NCBI RefSeq assembly: GCF_017813235.1
Contig: NZ_JAGISH010000019.1
Coordinates: 1-61,288, forward strand
DNA from: Sagittula salina
GTDB taxonomy: Bacteria; Pseudomonadota; Alphaproteobacteria; Rhodobacterales; Rhodobacteraceae
Length of the DNA stretch: 61,288 bases
Direction: 5' to 3'
The stretch's first letter is position 1. Each line of letters starts with the position of its first letter. The position numbers were made by a program, and so were the translations under genes. Shown piece after piece: positions 25,809 to 34,795 of this stretch. The notes beneath the pieces were generated by a model that was not told where the DNA came from, searched no databases, and saw only the letters and a list, made by a program, of their open reading frames with translations.

Positions 25809-26558
25809 ATGGCCGTGACGGTCCTGTCCTTCTTTGCCCTGCTGGTTGTTTCCACCTCCTTCATTGCCGGGGTATTCGGCATGGCGGGCGGAATGATCCT
25901 GATGGGCGGCCTGCTGATGCTTCTTCCGGTGGCCGGGGCGATGATGCTGCACGGCATCACGCAGCTTGCCTCCAACGGATGGCGCGCGGTTCTGTGGCGG
26001 GAGCACGCGGAGCGCCGGATCGTCCTGCGGTATTCGCTGGGCCTGCTCGCCGCGGCGGGGTTGTTTTCGCTGATCAGCTTCGTACCGGATCAGCGATTGG
26101 TCTACATCCTGCTGGGGCTGGCGCCGGTCGTTCCGCTACTCATGCCCGACCGGTTCGTTCCGCGCGCAACGGCGCGCGGCGGGGCCGAATGCTGCGGCTT
26201 CATCTGCACGGCCATGCAGCTGGTTTCCGGCGTGTCCGGGCCGATGCTGGATGTCTACTTTGTCCACACGGACATCGGCCGGAGGGCCATCGTTGCCACC
26301 AAGGCGTGCTGCCAGGTCCTGACCCACACCACAAAGATCGTCTATTTCGGCATGCTCGCGTCCGTGTCGGCGCATGAAACCGATGGGCTGACGATCCCTG
26401 TCGTGGCTATCGCGCTGGCGGCGGCGGTGTTGGGGACCACCCTTGCCAGGCCCGTTCTCGACCGCCTCAGCGACAAGCGGTTCCGCGATTACACGCGCTA
26501 CATCCTCCTGTCCATCGGACTGATCTACCTGGCACGGGGCATCTCCGGCTACCTCTGA
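25809..26558 (+). CDS. TauE/SafE-family membrane exporter (second)
   Basis: A 249-residue membrane protein with about seven or eight helices. The first-half motif reads GVFGMAGGMILMGG. The second-half glycine motif is replaced by LVSGVSGPMLD, a form found in divergent TauE/SafE proteins. It starts six bases after the FadR-like regulator and should be co-transcribed with it. It is clearly not a copy of the exporter at 18799. An anion or sulfonate export role is inferred from the family only. Confidence 0.82.
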   Translation: MAVTVLSFFALLVVSTSFIAGVFGMAGGMILMGGLLMLLPVAGAMMLHGITQLASNGWRAVLWREHAERRIVLRYSLGLLAAAGLFSLISFVPDQRLVYILLGLAPVVPLLMPDRFVPRATARGGAECCGFICTAMQLVSGVSGPMLDVYFVHTDIGRRAIVATKACCQVLTHTTKIVYFGMLASVSAHETDGLTIPVVAIALAAAVLGTTLARPVLDRLSDKRFRDYTRYILLSIGLIYLARGISGYL

Positions 26559-26579
26559 GCCTGCAAGACCCCATGCCCC

Positions 26580-26686
26580 GCGCGCCGAGGCCCGGTCCGC
26601 CGCCGCGACAGGATCAGGCACCGGCCCTACCAATGGCCCAAGCAGTGAAACTGGGACTGGCACTGGCGGACCGGGCCTTGGCGCGC
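26580..26686. repeat. 22-base inverted repeat with 63-base centre
   Basis: The left arm (26580-26601) and right arm (26665-26686) are reverse complements with one mismatch in 22. They fill the gap between the convergent TauE/SafE and rhaA genes. The simplest reading is a large bidirectional terminator; a small miniature-transposon remnant is an alternative, though I see no target-site duplication. Confidence 0.8.
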
Positions 26687-26690
26687 CACA

Positions 26691-27923
26691 TCAGCCGCGC
26701 GCGGCGACCGTCGACTGGTAGCCCGACAGGCTCTGAACCAGTTCCGCCCCGACGGGGCGCTCTTCGCGGGCGCAGAACTCGGCCCAGACGGCGGCGGCCG
26801 GCAGGCTCTTCAACTCTTCGGTCAGCATCAGCCGCGTGGTGAAGTCCAGCGCCTCCTCCGCCGCCACCAGCCGGTCGCGCGGCATCAACAGCGCCTCCAG
26901 CAGCGCCTTTTGCATGTTGCGCGTGCCGATGACCCAGGCCGCCGTGCGGCTGATCGTGGCGTCGAAGAAATCGAGCCCGATCCGAACCCGCCCCAGCAGA
27001 TCGCCGAACACCAGTTCCTGCGCCATGGCGCGGATCGAGTCATCCAGCAGGATCACGTGGTCACTGTCCCAGCGCATTGGCCGTGAGACGTGCAGCAGGA
27101 TGTCCTGCACCGACAGCGCCACGGCGCTCACCTTGTCTGCGACGTTCTCGGTCGGGTGGAAATGCCCCATATCGAGGCAAAGCGCCGTGCCCTTGCGGAT
27201 CGCGTACCCCATGTAGAATTCGTGGCTGCCGACGGTCATCGCCTCCACCCCGATACCGAAGAGCTTGCATTCCACCGCGTCCAGCACGTTGTCGCGCGGG
27301 CCATCCAGCATGGCATCCAGCGAGGCCTCCAGCCGCCGCCGCGCGCCGATGCGGTCCACCGGATTGTCCTTCGACCCGTCCGGCACCCAGATGTTGTTGA
27401 CGCATTCGCCGCTCTGCGCCGCGCCCATGGCATCCGCGATCTCGCGGCAGCGGCGCCCGTGCTCGATCCAGAAATCGCGGATGCCCTTGTCGGGATGCGC
27501 CAGCGTCAGGTTGTCGTCGGCCTTCTCGTGGGCAAAGAAGGTGGGGTTGAAGTCCAGCTTCACCCCCTGCCCCTGCGCCCACTCCACCCACGGCGCGAAA
27601 TGGCGGAACTCGATCGCGTCGCGGTCGGGGCGCTCGTCACTGTCGAGGTAACAGGCGTGCAGGTTCAGCCGGTGCCGCCCCGGGATCATCGCGTAGGCGA
27701 ATTCCAGATCGGCGCGCAATTCGTCGGGCGTGCGGGCGCGGCCGGGGTGGTTGCCCGTTGCCTGAATGCCCCCGCCCGAGGTGCCCGTGGCCGCCTCGAA
27801 GCCCTTCACGTCGTCGCCCTGCCAGCAGTGCATGGAAATCGGAATCGTGGCGAGTGTCCGCAGCGCGGCCTCCGTGTCCACGCCCCAGTCCGCATAGGCC
27901 GCGCGGGCCTGTTCGTAAGTCAT
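26691..27923 (-). CDS. rhaA: L-rhamnose isomerase
   Basis: A 410-residue enzyme converting L-rhamnose to L-rhamnulose in the cytoplasm. It carries the RhaA signature SMHCWQGDDV (about residues 30-39), the GGIQATGN block and the metal-binding stretch around CLDMGHFHPTE, followed by HVSRPMRWDSDHV. Length is near the E. coli enzyme (419). It follows rhaDE by 87 bases on the same strand and probably shares its promoter at the divergent gap with rhaR. Confidence 0.96.
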   Translation of the reverse strand: MTYEQARAAYADWGVDTEAALRTLATIPISMHCWQGDDVKGFEAATGTSGGGIQATGNHPGRARTPDELRADLEFAYAMIPGRHRLNLHACYLDSDERPDRDAIEFRHFAPWVEWAQGQGVKLDFNPTFFAHEKADDNLTLAHPDKGIRDFWIEHGRRCREIADAMGAAQSGECVNNIWVPDGSKDNPVDRIGARRRLEASLDAMLDGPRDNVLDAVECKLFGIGVEAMTVGSHEFYMGYAIRKGTALCLDMGHFHPTENVADKVSAVALSVQDILLHVSRPMRWDSDHVILLDDSIRAMAQELVFGDLLGRVRIGLDFFDATISRTAAWVIGTRNMQKALLEALLMPRDRLVAAEEALDFTTRLMLTEELKSLPAAAVWAEFCAREERPVGAELVQSLSGYQSTVAARG

Positions 27924-28010
27924 GTAAATCCTCCCCGGACGGCGGCGGGGCCTCCCCGGCCCCGCGCGCGCCCTCGTCTCCTTCAGGATGGGTCTGGCCC
28001 CACACCCGCC

Positions 28011-30110
28011 TTATCGCGTGAACGCTTCCTTGTTGCCCGCGTCCACGTTGATGATGTTGCCCGTGGACTTGGCCGACCGGTCCGAGGCCAGGAAATAGGC
28101 CGCCTCCGCGATGTCCTCCGGCAGCACCGACCGTTTCAGCAGCGACCGCTGGCGGTACATCTCCTCCAGCCCGTCCTTGTCGGTGCCGTAGGTCGAGGCG
28201 CGCTGTTCCAGCCACTCGCCCTCCCAGATCTTCGAGCCGCGCAGCACCGCGTCGGGGTTCACCACGTTGACCCGGATGCCCGCCCCCGCCCCTTCGAGCG
28301 CGAGACAGCGCGCGAGGTGGATTTCCGACGCCTTCGCCGTGCAGTAGGCCGAGGCATTGGGCGAGGCCGCCAGCCCATTCTTCGACGCGACAAAAACGAC
28401 CGAGCCGCCCATGCCTTGCGCGCGCATCACCTTGAACGCCTCGCGCGAGACGAGGAAGTAGCCGGTTGACAGGATGTCCATGTTCTTCTGCCAGAGCGCG
28501 AGCGTGGTTTCCTCCACCGGCGCCGACGACGCGATGCCCGCGTTCGACACGAGGATGTCAATCCCGCCGTATTCCACCGCGAGCTCCGCATAGGCGCGTT
28601 CCACCGCTGCCTCGTCGGTCACGTTCATCTCGACTGATCGTACCACGTCGCGGCCATGGCGCCCGGTCAGCGCGTCCTGCGCGGTCTCCAGTGCCTCCGC
28701 GTTGATGTCGGCCAGCATGACGCAGGCGCCTTCGGCCAGATACCGCTCTGCCGTGGCCATGCCAATGCCGCCCGCCCCGCCGGTGACCAGCGCCACGCGG
28801 CCCGCCATCGACTTGGGCCTGGGCATCCGCTGCAGCTTTGCCTCTTCCAGCAGCCAGTATTCGATATCGAACGCCTCCTGCTCCGGCAGGCCGACGTATT
28901 CGCTGACAGCCGAGGCGCCGCGCATCACGTTGATCGCGTTGACATAGAACTCACCCGAGATCCGCGCCGTCGCCTTGTCCTTGGCAAAGGTGATCATGCC
29001 GACGCCCGGCACCAGGTAGACCACGGCGTTCGGGTCGCGCATCGCGGGGCTGTCGGCGTGCTTGCAACGCGCGTAATAGGCGGCGTAGTCCTCGCGGTAG
29101 GCGGCGATCTGGTCGGCCAGCCCCTCAAGCACCGCGTCGACATTGCCCTGCGCGGGGTCGAAATCGATCACCAGCGGCCGGATCTTTGTCCGCAGGAAGT
29201 GGTCGGGGCAGGAGGTCCCCAGCGCCGCGAGGGCGCGCATGTCCTTCGCGTTCACGAATTCCAGCACCGCCTCGGAGTCCTCGAAATGGCCGACCATGTG
29301 CTGGTTGCCCGATACAAAGCCCCGGATTGCGGGCATCAGCCGCGCCGCCACCGCGCGCCGCTCCGCCGCAGGCAGGCTCTCGTGCACCGCACCGCCAAAT
29401 CCCGCCTGCCCGGCAGTCCGGTCCGCGAACCAGTCCATCGCCTTCTGGATGATTTCCAGCGTCAGTTCGTAGCAGGCCTTCGCGTCGTCGTCCCAGGTGA
29501 ACAGCCCGTGGCTTTCCAGCACGACGCCCTTCGCCTCCGGGTTCTCCTTGCAGAATTTCTCCAACCACAGGCCCAGCTCGTAACCCGGTTTCTTCCACGG
29601 CAGCCAGCCGATTTCATTGCCAAAGATCTCCTGCGTCAGCGCCTTCGAATTCTTTGACGCCGCGATGGCGATGATCGCGTCCGGGTGCATGTGGTCGACG
29701 TGCTTGCGGGGCACATAGGCGTGCAAGGGCGTGTCGATCGACGCCGCCCGCGCGTTCAGATTGAACGTGCAATGCGGCAGGTAGCCCACCATCTCGTCCT
29801 CGAAATCGACGCCGCGATACTTGCCCTTCAGCGCGTGGAGCTTCTCCATGTAAAGCGTGGCGAAACCGTCCATCTTGATCGAACCCACGTCGCCGCCAGA
29901 TCCTTTCACCCAAAGGACCTCGACCTGCCCGCCGGTCAGGGGGTCGGTTTCCATCACCTTGGCCGAGGTATTGCCGCCGCCGTAGTTGGTGATTCGCTTG
30001 TCAGAGCCCAGAAGGTTGGATCGATAGAGCAGCTTCTCGGCCTCGCCCATCCCTGCGGCGCGGGCGTCATCCCACAGATTCTGAAGCCGGTTTTCGGCGC
30101 GGGTCAACAT
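28011..30110 (-). CDS. rhaD: Bifunctional rhamnulose-1-phosphate aldolase / short-chain dehydrogenase
   Basis: A 699-residue fusion. Residues ~1-400 are a class II aldolase with zinc histidines in HVDHMHPDA and SHGLFTW. Residues ~430-699 are a short-chain dehydrogenase with GGAGGIGMA, the NAG motif and the catalytic pair in YCTAK. Such RhaD-type fusions (also called RhaDE or YuxG) split L-rhamnulose 1-phosphate to DHAP and L-lactaldehyde and oxidise the lactaldehyde. The start at 30110 has GGGAGG correctly spaced; a longer in-frame reading enters the operator region and is rejected. It is divergent from rhaR. Confidence 0.95.
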   Translation of the reverse strand: MLTRAENRLQNLWDDARAAGMGEAEKLLYRSNLLGSDKRITNYGGGNTSAKVMETDPLTGGQVEVLWVKGSGGDVGSIKMDGFATLYMEKLHALKGKYRGVDFEDEMVGYLPHCTFNLNARAASIDTPLHAYVPRKHVDHMHPDAIIAIAASKNSKALTQEIFGNEIGWLPWKKPGYELGLWLEKFCKENPEAKGVVLESHGLFTWDDDAKACYELTLEIIQKAMDWFADRTAGQAGFGGAVHESLPAAERRAVAARLMPAIRGFVSGNQHMVGHFEDSEAVLEFVNAKDMRALAALGTSCPDHFLRTKIRPLVIDFDPAQGNVDAVLEGLADQIAAYREDYAAYYARCKHADSPAMRDPNAVVYLVPGVGMITFAKDKATARISGEFYVNAINVMRGASAVSEYVGLPEQEAFDIEYWLLEEAKLQRMPRPKSMAGRVALVTGGAGGIGMATAERYLAEGACVMLADINAEALETAQDALTGRHGRDVVRSVEMNVTDEAAVERAYAELAVEYGGIDILVSNAGIASSAPVEETTLALWQKNMDILSTGYFLVSREAFKVMRAQGMGGSVVFVASKNGLAASPNASAYCTAKASEIHLARCLALEGAGAGIRVNVVNPDAVLRGSKIWEGEWLEQRASTYGTDKDGLEEMYRQRSLLKRSVLPEDIAEAAYFLASDRSAKSTGNIINVDAGNKEAFTR

Positions 30111-30203
30111 GATAATCCTCCCATGAACGCCGCGCGGTGCGGCCTTTCGCTGAGCGCGAGATTGCGCAGGATCGGACGGGAAGTCAACCAAAACCAATCA
30201 ATA

Positions 30204-30232
30204 TCGATCATGCTGCGCCGCAGTATGATCGA
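30204..30232. promoter_or_regulatory. Probable RhaR operator
   Basis: TCGATCATGCTG (30204-30215) and CAGTATGATCGA (30221-30232) form a 12-base inverted repeat with one mismatch around a five-base centre. It lies in the divergent gap between rhaD and rhaR, so a bound DeoR-type repressor could govern both directions. Confidence 0.7.
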
Positions 30233-30295
30233 AACTGAAAGAAAATGATTGACCGATACGCTGAATCGGGCATTTTAGAGAAACGGGAGGACACG

Positions 30296-31096
30296 ATGCA
30301 CGAAACGGAACGCCACAGGATCATTCTGTCAGCAGTACAGGAACGCCCCATCGTCACGGTGGCGGAACTGGTCGCGCTGACGGAAACCTCGGAGGCGACG
30401 ATCCGCCGCGACATCGCGACGCTTGACGCATCCAGACGCCTGCGCCGGGTGCGCGGCGGGGCGGAGGCGCTGACCCCCCCTGCCCTGCCCGGCCTTGCGG
30501 GCCGCCCCTTCAGCGTCAACCAGACGATCAATGCCGAGGCCAAGCAGGCCATAGCCAAGGAAGCCGTGGCGCTGTGTGAGGACGGCGAGCCGATCATCAT
30601 CAACGGCGGCACGACGACCTTCCAGATGGTGCATCCGCTGGTGAACCGCCGCCTGCAGGTGCTGACCAACAGCTTTCCCATCGCGGAACACCTGCTGCGG
30701 CATTCGAAGAATACCGTGATGGTGCCCGGCGGCGCGATCTACCGCGAGCAGAACATCATCCTGTCGCCCTTCGGCAACGATATGACCCAGCATTTCTACG
30801 CCCGCCGCATGTTCATGGGCGCGCACGGGCTGGCCCCCATCGGCCTGATGGAAGGCGACCCCCTGCTGATCCAGGCCGAGGAAAAGCTGATCGGTCAGGC
30901 GGATGAGCTGGTGGTTCTGGTGGACAGTTCGAAATTCGACAACCGTTCCAGCCTCGTGCTGTGCCCGCTGGAGCGTATCGACATCGTCATCACGGACGAA
31001 GGCATCACCGACCGGCAGGCGGCAATGCTGGAGGCCGCTGAAATCCGGCTGATCGTGGCGCCCGGCGGCGCTGCGCAGAAATCGGACGCAGGCTAG
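30296..31096 (+). CDS. rhaR: DeoR-family regulator of rhamnose genes
   Basis: A 266-residue repressor. The N-terminal DeoR helix-turn-helix (VTVAELVALTETSEATIRRD, about residues 20-39) is followed by a sugar-phosphate-sensing isomerase-like domain with the GGTTTFQM and VDSSKFD motifs. The ATG at 30296 has GGGAGG upstream; an earlier in-frame ATG at 30245 lacks one. It heads the rhaSTPQUK set as in Rhizobium leguminosarum, where RhaR is a negative regulator. Confidence 0.92.
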   Translation: MHETERHRIILSAVQERPIVTVAELVALTETSEATIRRDIATLDASRRLRRVRGGAEALTPPALPGLAGRPFSVNQTINAEAKQAIAKEAVALCEDGEPIIINGGTTTFQMVHPLVNRRLQVLTNSFPIAEHLLRHSKNTVMVPGGAIYREQNIILSPFGNDMTQHFYARRMFMGAHGLAPIGLMEGDPLLIQAEEKLIGQADELVVLVDSSKFDNRSSLVLCPLERIDIVITDEGITDRQAAMLEAAEIRLIVAPGGAAQKSDAG

Positions 31097-31149
31097 CGTC
31101 CGCAACCCCTCGCGGCACAACCGCAGAGGATTTTTCGGGAGGAACTGAC

Positions 31150-32148
31150 ATGAAACTGACACGCAGACTCTTTGGCGGCGCGGCGATGGCCACGGCGCTC
31201 ATGGCGGCGGGCGCGGCCCAGGCCGAGGACCCGATGCGCATCGCGCTGGTGGTAAAGGCGCTCGGCATCGGCTTTTTCGAGGCCGCCGCCAAGGGCGCGG
31301 AGGAAGCGGCGCAGGAACTCGGCAACGTGGAGGTGATCTACACCGGCCCGACCGACACCACCGCCGAAGGCCAGATCGAGGTCATCAACGCCCTGATCGC
31401 CCAGCAGGTCGACGCCATCGCCATTTCCGCCAATGACACCGACGCACTGGTGCCCGCCCTGAAAAAGGCGATGCAGCGCGGCATCACCGTGATTTCATGG
31501 GACAGCGGCGTGGCTCCGGAAGGCCGCGAGCTGCACCTGAACCCCTCGTCCAACCCGCTGATCGGCAACATGATCATCAAGCTCGCCGCCGACGAACTGC
31601 CCGAGGGCGGCAAGGTCGCGGTGCTTTCGGCCACCACCACCTCCACGAACCAGAACACCTGGATCGACGAGATGAACAAGGTGATGGACAACTACAAGGG
31701 AATCGAGGTCGTGGGCACCGTTTACGGCGACGACCTGGCCGACAAATCCTACCGCGAGGCCACCGGCCTGATGCAGACCTATCCTGATCTCGACGCGATC
31801 ATCGCGCCGACCTCCGTGGGCATCGTCGCCGCCGCCCGCGCGGTGGAGGACGCCGGAAAGGTGGGTCAGGTCAATGTCACCGGCCTTGGCCTGCCCTCCG
31901 AAATGGCCGGCGCCATCGAAAGCGGCGCGTCGAAGTCCTTTGCCATCTGGAACCCGATCGACCTGGGCTATTCCGCAACCATGCTGGCCTACCAGCTGGC
32001 CACCGATCAGGCCGAGGCCGCGCCGGGCGCGGAGATACCCATGGGCCGCATGGGCACGCTGACGCTGGATGAGAACACCGAGGGCGCGATGGCCGATCCG
32101 TTCGTCTACGACGCCTCCAACATCGAGGATTTCAAGAGCATCTTCTGA
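31150..32148 (+). CDS. rhaS: L-rhamnose ABC transporter binding protein
   Basis: A 332-residue periplasmic binding protein with a signal peptide ending near AAQAED (about residue 26). The mature domain is a ribose-binding-type fold with the ISANDTDALVP segment and a VGIVAAARA motif near residue 220. GGGAGGAA precedes the start. Position directly after rhaR and before the two-domain ATPase matches the rhaRSTPQUK order known from rhizobia, which supports rhamnose as ligand. This RhaS is unrelated to the E. coli AraC-type activator of the same name. Confidence 0.93.
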   Translation: MKLTRRLFGGAAMATALMAAGAAQAEDPMRIALVVKALGIGFFEAAAKGAEEAAQELGNVEVIYTGPTDTTAEGQIEVINALIAQQVDAIAISANDTDALVPALKKAMQRGITVISWDSGVAPEGRELHLNPSSNPLIGNMIIKLAADELPEGGKVAVLSATTTSTNQNTWIDEMNKVMDNYKGIEVVGTVYGDDLADKSYREATGLMQTYPDLDAIIAPTSVGIVAAARAVEDAGKVGQVNVTGLGLPSEMAGAIESGASKSFAIWNPIDLGYSATMLAYQLATDQAEAAPGAEIPMGRMGTLTLDENTEGAMADPFVYDASNIEDFKSIF

Positions 32149-32170
32149 TCTCCCCGCTCTGATCTCCTCC

Positions 32171-32202
32171 GCCCCGGGCCGCCCAGACGCGGGCCCCGGG
32201 GC
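32171..32202 (+). terminator. Intercistronic hairpin after rhaS
   Basis: GCCCCGGG (32171-32178) pairs with CCCGGGGC (32195-32202), with further CCGC/GCGG pairing possible in the loop. No T-run follows. It resembles the hairpin after the other sugar-binding-protein gene (6273-6296) and may favour rhaS expression over the membrane genes. Confidence 0.55.
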
Positions 32203-32234
32203 ACCCTTCAAGACCCTTCCCGACGGAGGATGCG

Positions 32235-33800
32235 ATGCAGATGAGCGTCCCTTCCCGGCAGTTCGACCAGACGCAGGCCGACGGCCCCGTGCTGGCCCTC
32301 TCCGGCATCACCAAGACATTCCCCGGCGTGAAGGCGCTGGATGGCGTCTCGCTGGAGCTTTTCCCCGGCCAGGTCACCGCCCTGATCGGCGAGAACGGCG
32401 CCGGAAAATCCACCATCGTGAAGACGCTGACCGGCATCTACCAGCCCGACGCGGGCACGATCACGCTGGCCGGGCAGCCCGTCCGCTTTGCCACCGCGCA
32501 GGACGCCGCACGGGCGGGCATCACCGCGATCCACCAGGAAACCGTGCTGTTCGACGAACTCACCGTGGCGGAAAACATATTCATCGGCCACGCGCCGCGC
32601 ACGCGGCTGGGCCTCATCGACTGGCCGACCCTGCGCAGCCGCGCCCGCGAAATCCTGACCCGCATCGACGCCGATCTCGACCCGGACACACCGCTGCGCG
32701 AGCTTGGCATCGCGTCGAAACACCTCGTAGCCATCGCCCGCGCACTGTCGGTCGACGCCCGCGTGGTGGTCATGGACGAACCCACCGCCGCCCTGTCCCA
32801 CAAGGAGATCGAGGAGCTTTACGAGCTCGTCGACCGGCTGAAGGCCGAAGGCCGCGCCATCCTCTTCATCTCCCACAAGTTCGACGAGGTCTTTCGCATC
32901 GCAGACCGCTACACCGTTTTTCGTGACGGCACGCACGTCGGCTCCGGCCTCATGTCGGAGGTTTGCGAGGCGGACCTCGTACGCATGATGGTGGGCCGCG
33001 ACGTCGACCAGATCTTTCCGGACCGGGTGCACAATCCCGGCGAGGACGTGCTTCAGGTCGTGGGCTACAGCCACCCGACCGAGTTCGCGGACATCGGCTT
33101 TACCCTCCGCCAGGGCGAGATTCTGGGCTTCTACGGCCTCGTCGGCGCGGGCCGGTCCGAGGTCATGCAGGCGCTTTTCGGCATCACCCGTCCGTCCAAG
33201 GGCGTGGTGAAGATCGGCGGGCAGATCAAGGTCATCCGCTCCCCCGCCGACGCAGTGGAGAACGGCATCGTCTACGTCCCCGAGGATCGCGGCCGGCAGG
33301 GCGCCGTCATCGGCCTGCCGATCTTCCAGAACGTCACCCTGCCCTCGCTGCGCCGCACCTCGAAAAACGGCTTCCTGCGACTGGCCGAGGAATTCGCGCT
33401 GGCCCGCCAGTACACCGAACGCCTTGACCTGCGGGCGGCCTCGCTGGATCAGGACGTGGGCAATCTCTCGGGGGGCAACCAGCAGAAGGTGGTGATCGCC
33501 AAATGGCTGGCCACCCGGCCCCGCGTCATCATCCTCGACGAGCCGACAAAGGGCATCGACATCGGATCAAAGGCCGCCGTGCACGCCTTCATGGCCGAAC
33601 TCGCGGCGGAGGGCCTGTCTGTCATCATGGTCAGCTCGGAAATCCCCGAGGTGCTGGGCATGTCCGACCGCGTCATCGTCATGCGCGAAGGTCTGATCGC
33701 CGCTGAACTCGAGGGCGGCGACCTTACCCCCGAAACCCTCGTGCGCCACGCCGCAGGCATCGGCGCAGCCGCCGAGACAACCGCCGGAGACCGCGCATGA
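32235..33800 (+). CDS. rhaT: L-rhamnose ABC transporter ATPase
   Basis: A 521-residue ATPase with two nucleotide-binding domains. The first Walker A is GENGAGKST and Walker B is VVMDEPTAAL; the second domain has a degenerate GLVGAGRSE Walker A and an intact LSGGNQQK signature. Two nearby ATGs (32235 and 32241) are both compatible with the GGAGGA site. It overlaps rhaP by four bases. In rhizobial nomenclature RhaT is this ATPase, not the E. coli rhamnose-proton symporter. Confidence 0.93.
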   Translation: MQMSVPSRQFDQTQADGPVLALSGITKTFPGVKALDGVSLELFPGQVTALIGENGAGKSTIVKTLTGIYQPDAGTITLAGQPVRFATAQDAARAGITAIHQETVLFDELTVAENIFIGHAPRTRLGLIDWPTLRSRAREILTRIDADLDPDTPLRELGIASKHLVAIARALSVDARVVVMDEPTAALSHKEIEELYELVDRLKAEGRAILFISHKFDEVFRIADRYTVFRDGTHVGSGLMSEVCEADLVRMMVGRDVDQIFPDRVHNPGEDVLQVVGYSHPTEFADIGFTLRQGEILGFYGLVGAGRSEVMQALFGITRPSKGVVKIGGQIKVIRSPADAVENGIVYVPEDRGRQGAVIGLPIFQNVTLPSLRRTSKNGFLRLAEEFALARQYTERLDLRAASLDQDVGNLSGGNQQKVVIAKWLATRPRVIILDEPTKGIDIGSKAAVHAFMAELAAEGLSVIMVSSEIPEVLGMSDRVIVMREGLIAAELEGGDLTPETLVRHAAGIGAAAETTAGDRA

Positions 33801-34795
33801 CCCGCTTCCTGAAATCCCGCGAAGCCATGCTGACAGGCGCCATCCTGGCTCTGCTGGCGCTGATCGCCAGCCGCTTCCCCGGCTTCATCGCGCCCGGCAA
33901 CCTGGCGCGCGTGTTCACCGATACCTCGCCGCTGCTGATCCTCGCGCTGGGACAGACGGTGGTGATCCTCACCCGCTGCATCGACCTGTCGGTTGCGGCG
34001 AACCTCGCGCTTTCGGGGATGGTCTGCGCCATGCTGAACGCCGCCTGGCCCGGCCTGCCCGTTCCGGTGATCCTTGCCGTGGCCGTCACGCTCGGCGCGA
34101 TCATGGGCATGGCCAATGGCATCCTCGTCTGGAAACTCCAGATCCCGCCCATCGTGGTGACGCTGGGCACCATGACGATCTATCGCGGCATCATCTTCCT
34201 GATCTCCGATGGCGCATGGGTCAACGCGCACGAAATGAGCGCGGCCTTCACCGGCTTCCCGCGCGCCAGCCTGCTGGGCCTGCCGGTGCTCGCCTGGATG
34301 GGCATCCTCGCCACCGCCGGGGTGGCGCTGATGATCGCGCGCACACCGCTGGGCCGGGCCTTTTACGCGGTGGGCGGCAACCCGCATGCCGCCGTCTACA
34401 CCGGGCTGTCCGTGGGCCGTACGCAGTTCTGGGCCTTCACCCTGTCGGGCGCGCTGGCGGGGCTGACCGGCTACCTCTGGGTGGCGCGCTACGCCGTGGC
34501 CTACGTCGACATCGCGGCGGGGTTCGAGCTTGAGGTCGTCGCCGCCTGCGTCATCGGCGGCATCTCCATCGCGGGGGGCGCCGGCACGATCCTCGGAACG
34601 TTGCTGGGCGCGCTTTTCCTCGGCATCGTCAAGAACGCGTTGCCGGTCGTCGACGTCTCGCCCTTCTGGCAGATGGCGATTTCCGGCAGCGCGATCATCG
34701 TCGCCGTGACCCTGAACACGCGCAGCGCCCGCACCAAGGGCCGCATCATCCTGCGCAGCGCCGAACACCGCGCGCCCGAAGGAGCCGCCGCATGA
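33797..34795 (+). CDS. rhaP: L-rhamnose ABC transporter permease
   Basis: A 332-residue RbsC-type permease with about eight to ten hydrophobic helices and the motif TRCIDLSVAANLALSG near residue 59. It begins in an ATGA overlap with rhaT and ends in another with rhaQ. It forms the channel with RhaQ. Confidence 0.92.
   Translation: MTRFLKSREAMLTGAILALLALIASRFPGFIAPGNLARVFTDTSPLLILALGQTVVILTRCIDLSVAANLALSGMVCAMLNAAWPGLPVPVILAVAVTLGAIMGMANGILVWKLQIPPIVVTLGTMTIYRGIIFLISDGAWVNAHEMSAAFTGFPRASLLGLPVLAWMGILATAGVALMIARTPLGRAFYAVGGNPHAAVYTGLSVGRTQFWAFTLSGALAGLTGYLWVARYAVAYVDIAAGFELEVVAACVIGGISIAGGAGTILGTLLGALFLGIVKNALPVVDVSPFWQMAISGSAIIVAVTLNTRSARTKGRIILRSAEHRAPEGAAA

Noticed and set aside
30111..30197. 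N-terminal extension of rhaD by 29 codons
   Set aside because: It enters the rhaR operator region and lacks a ribosome-binding site, while the ATG at 30110 has GGGAGG.
32235..33800. E. coli-type RhaT rhamnose-proton symporter
   Set aside because: The protein has Walker and LSGGNQQ motifs and no membrane helices; it is the ABC ATPase called RhaT in rhizobia.
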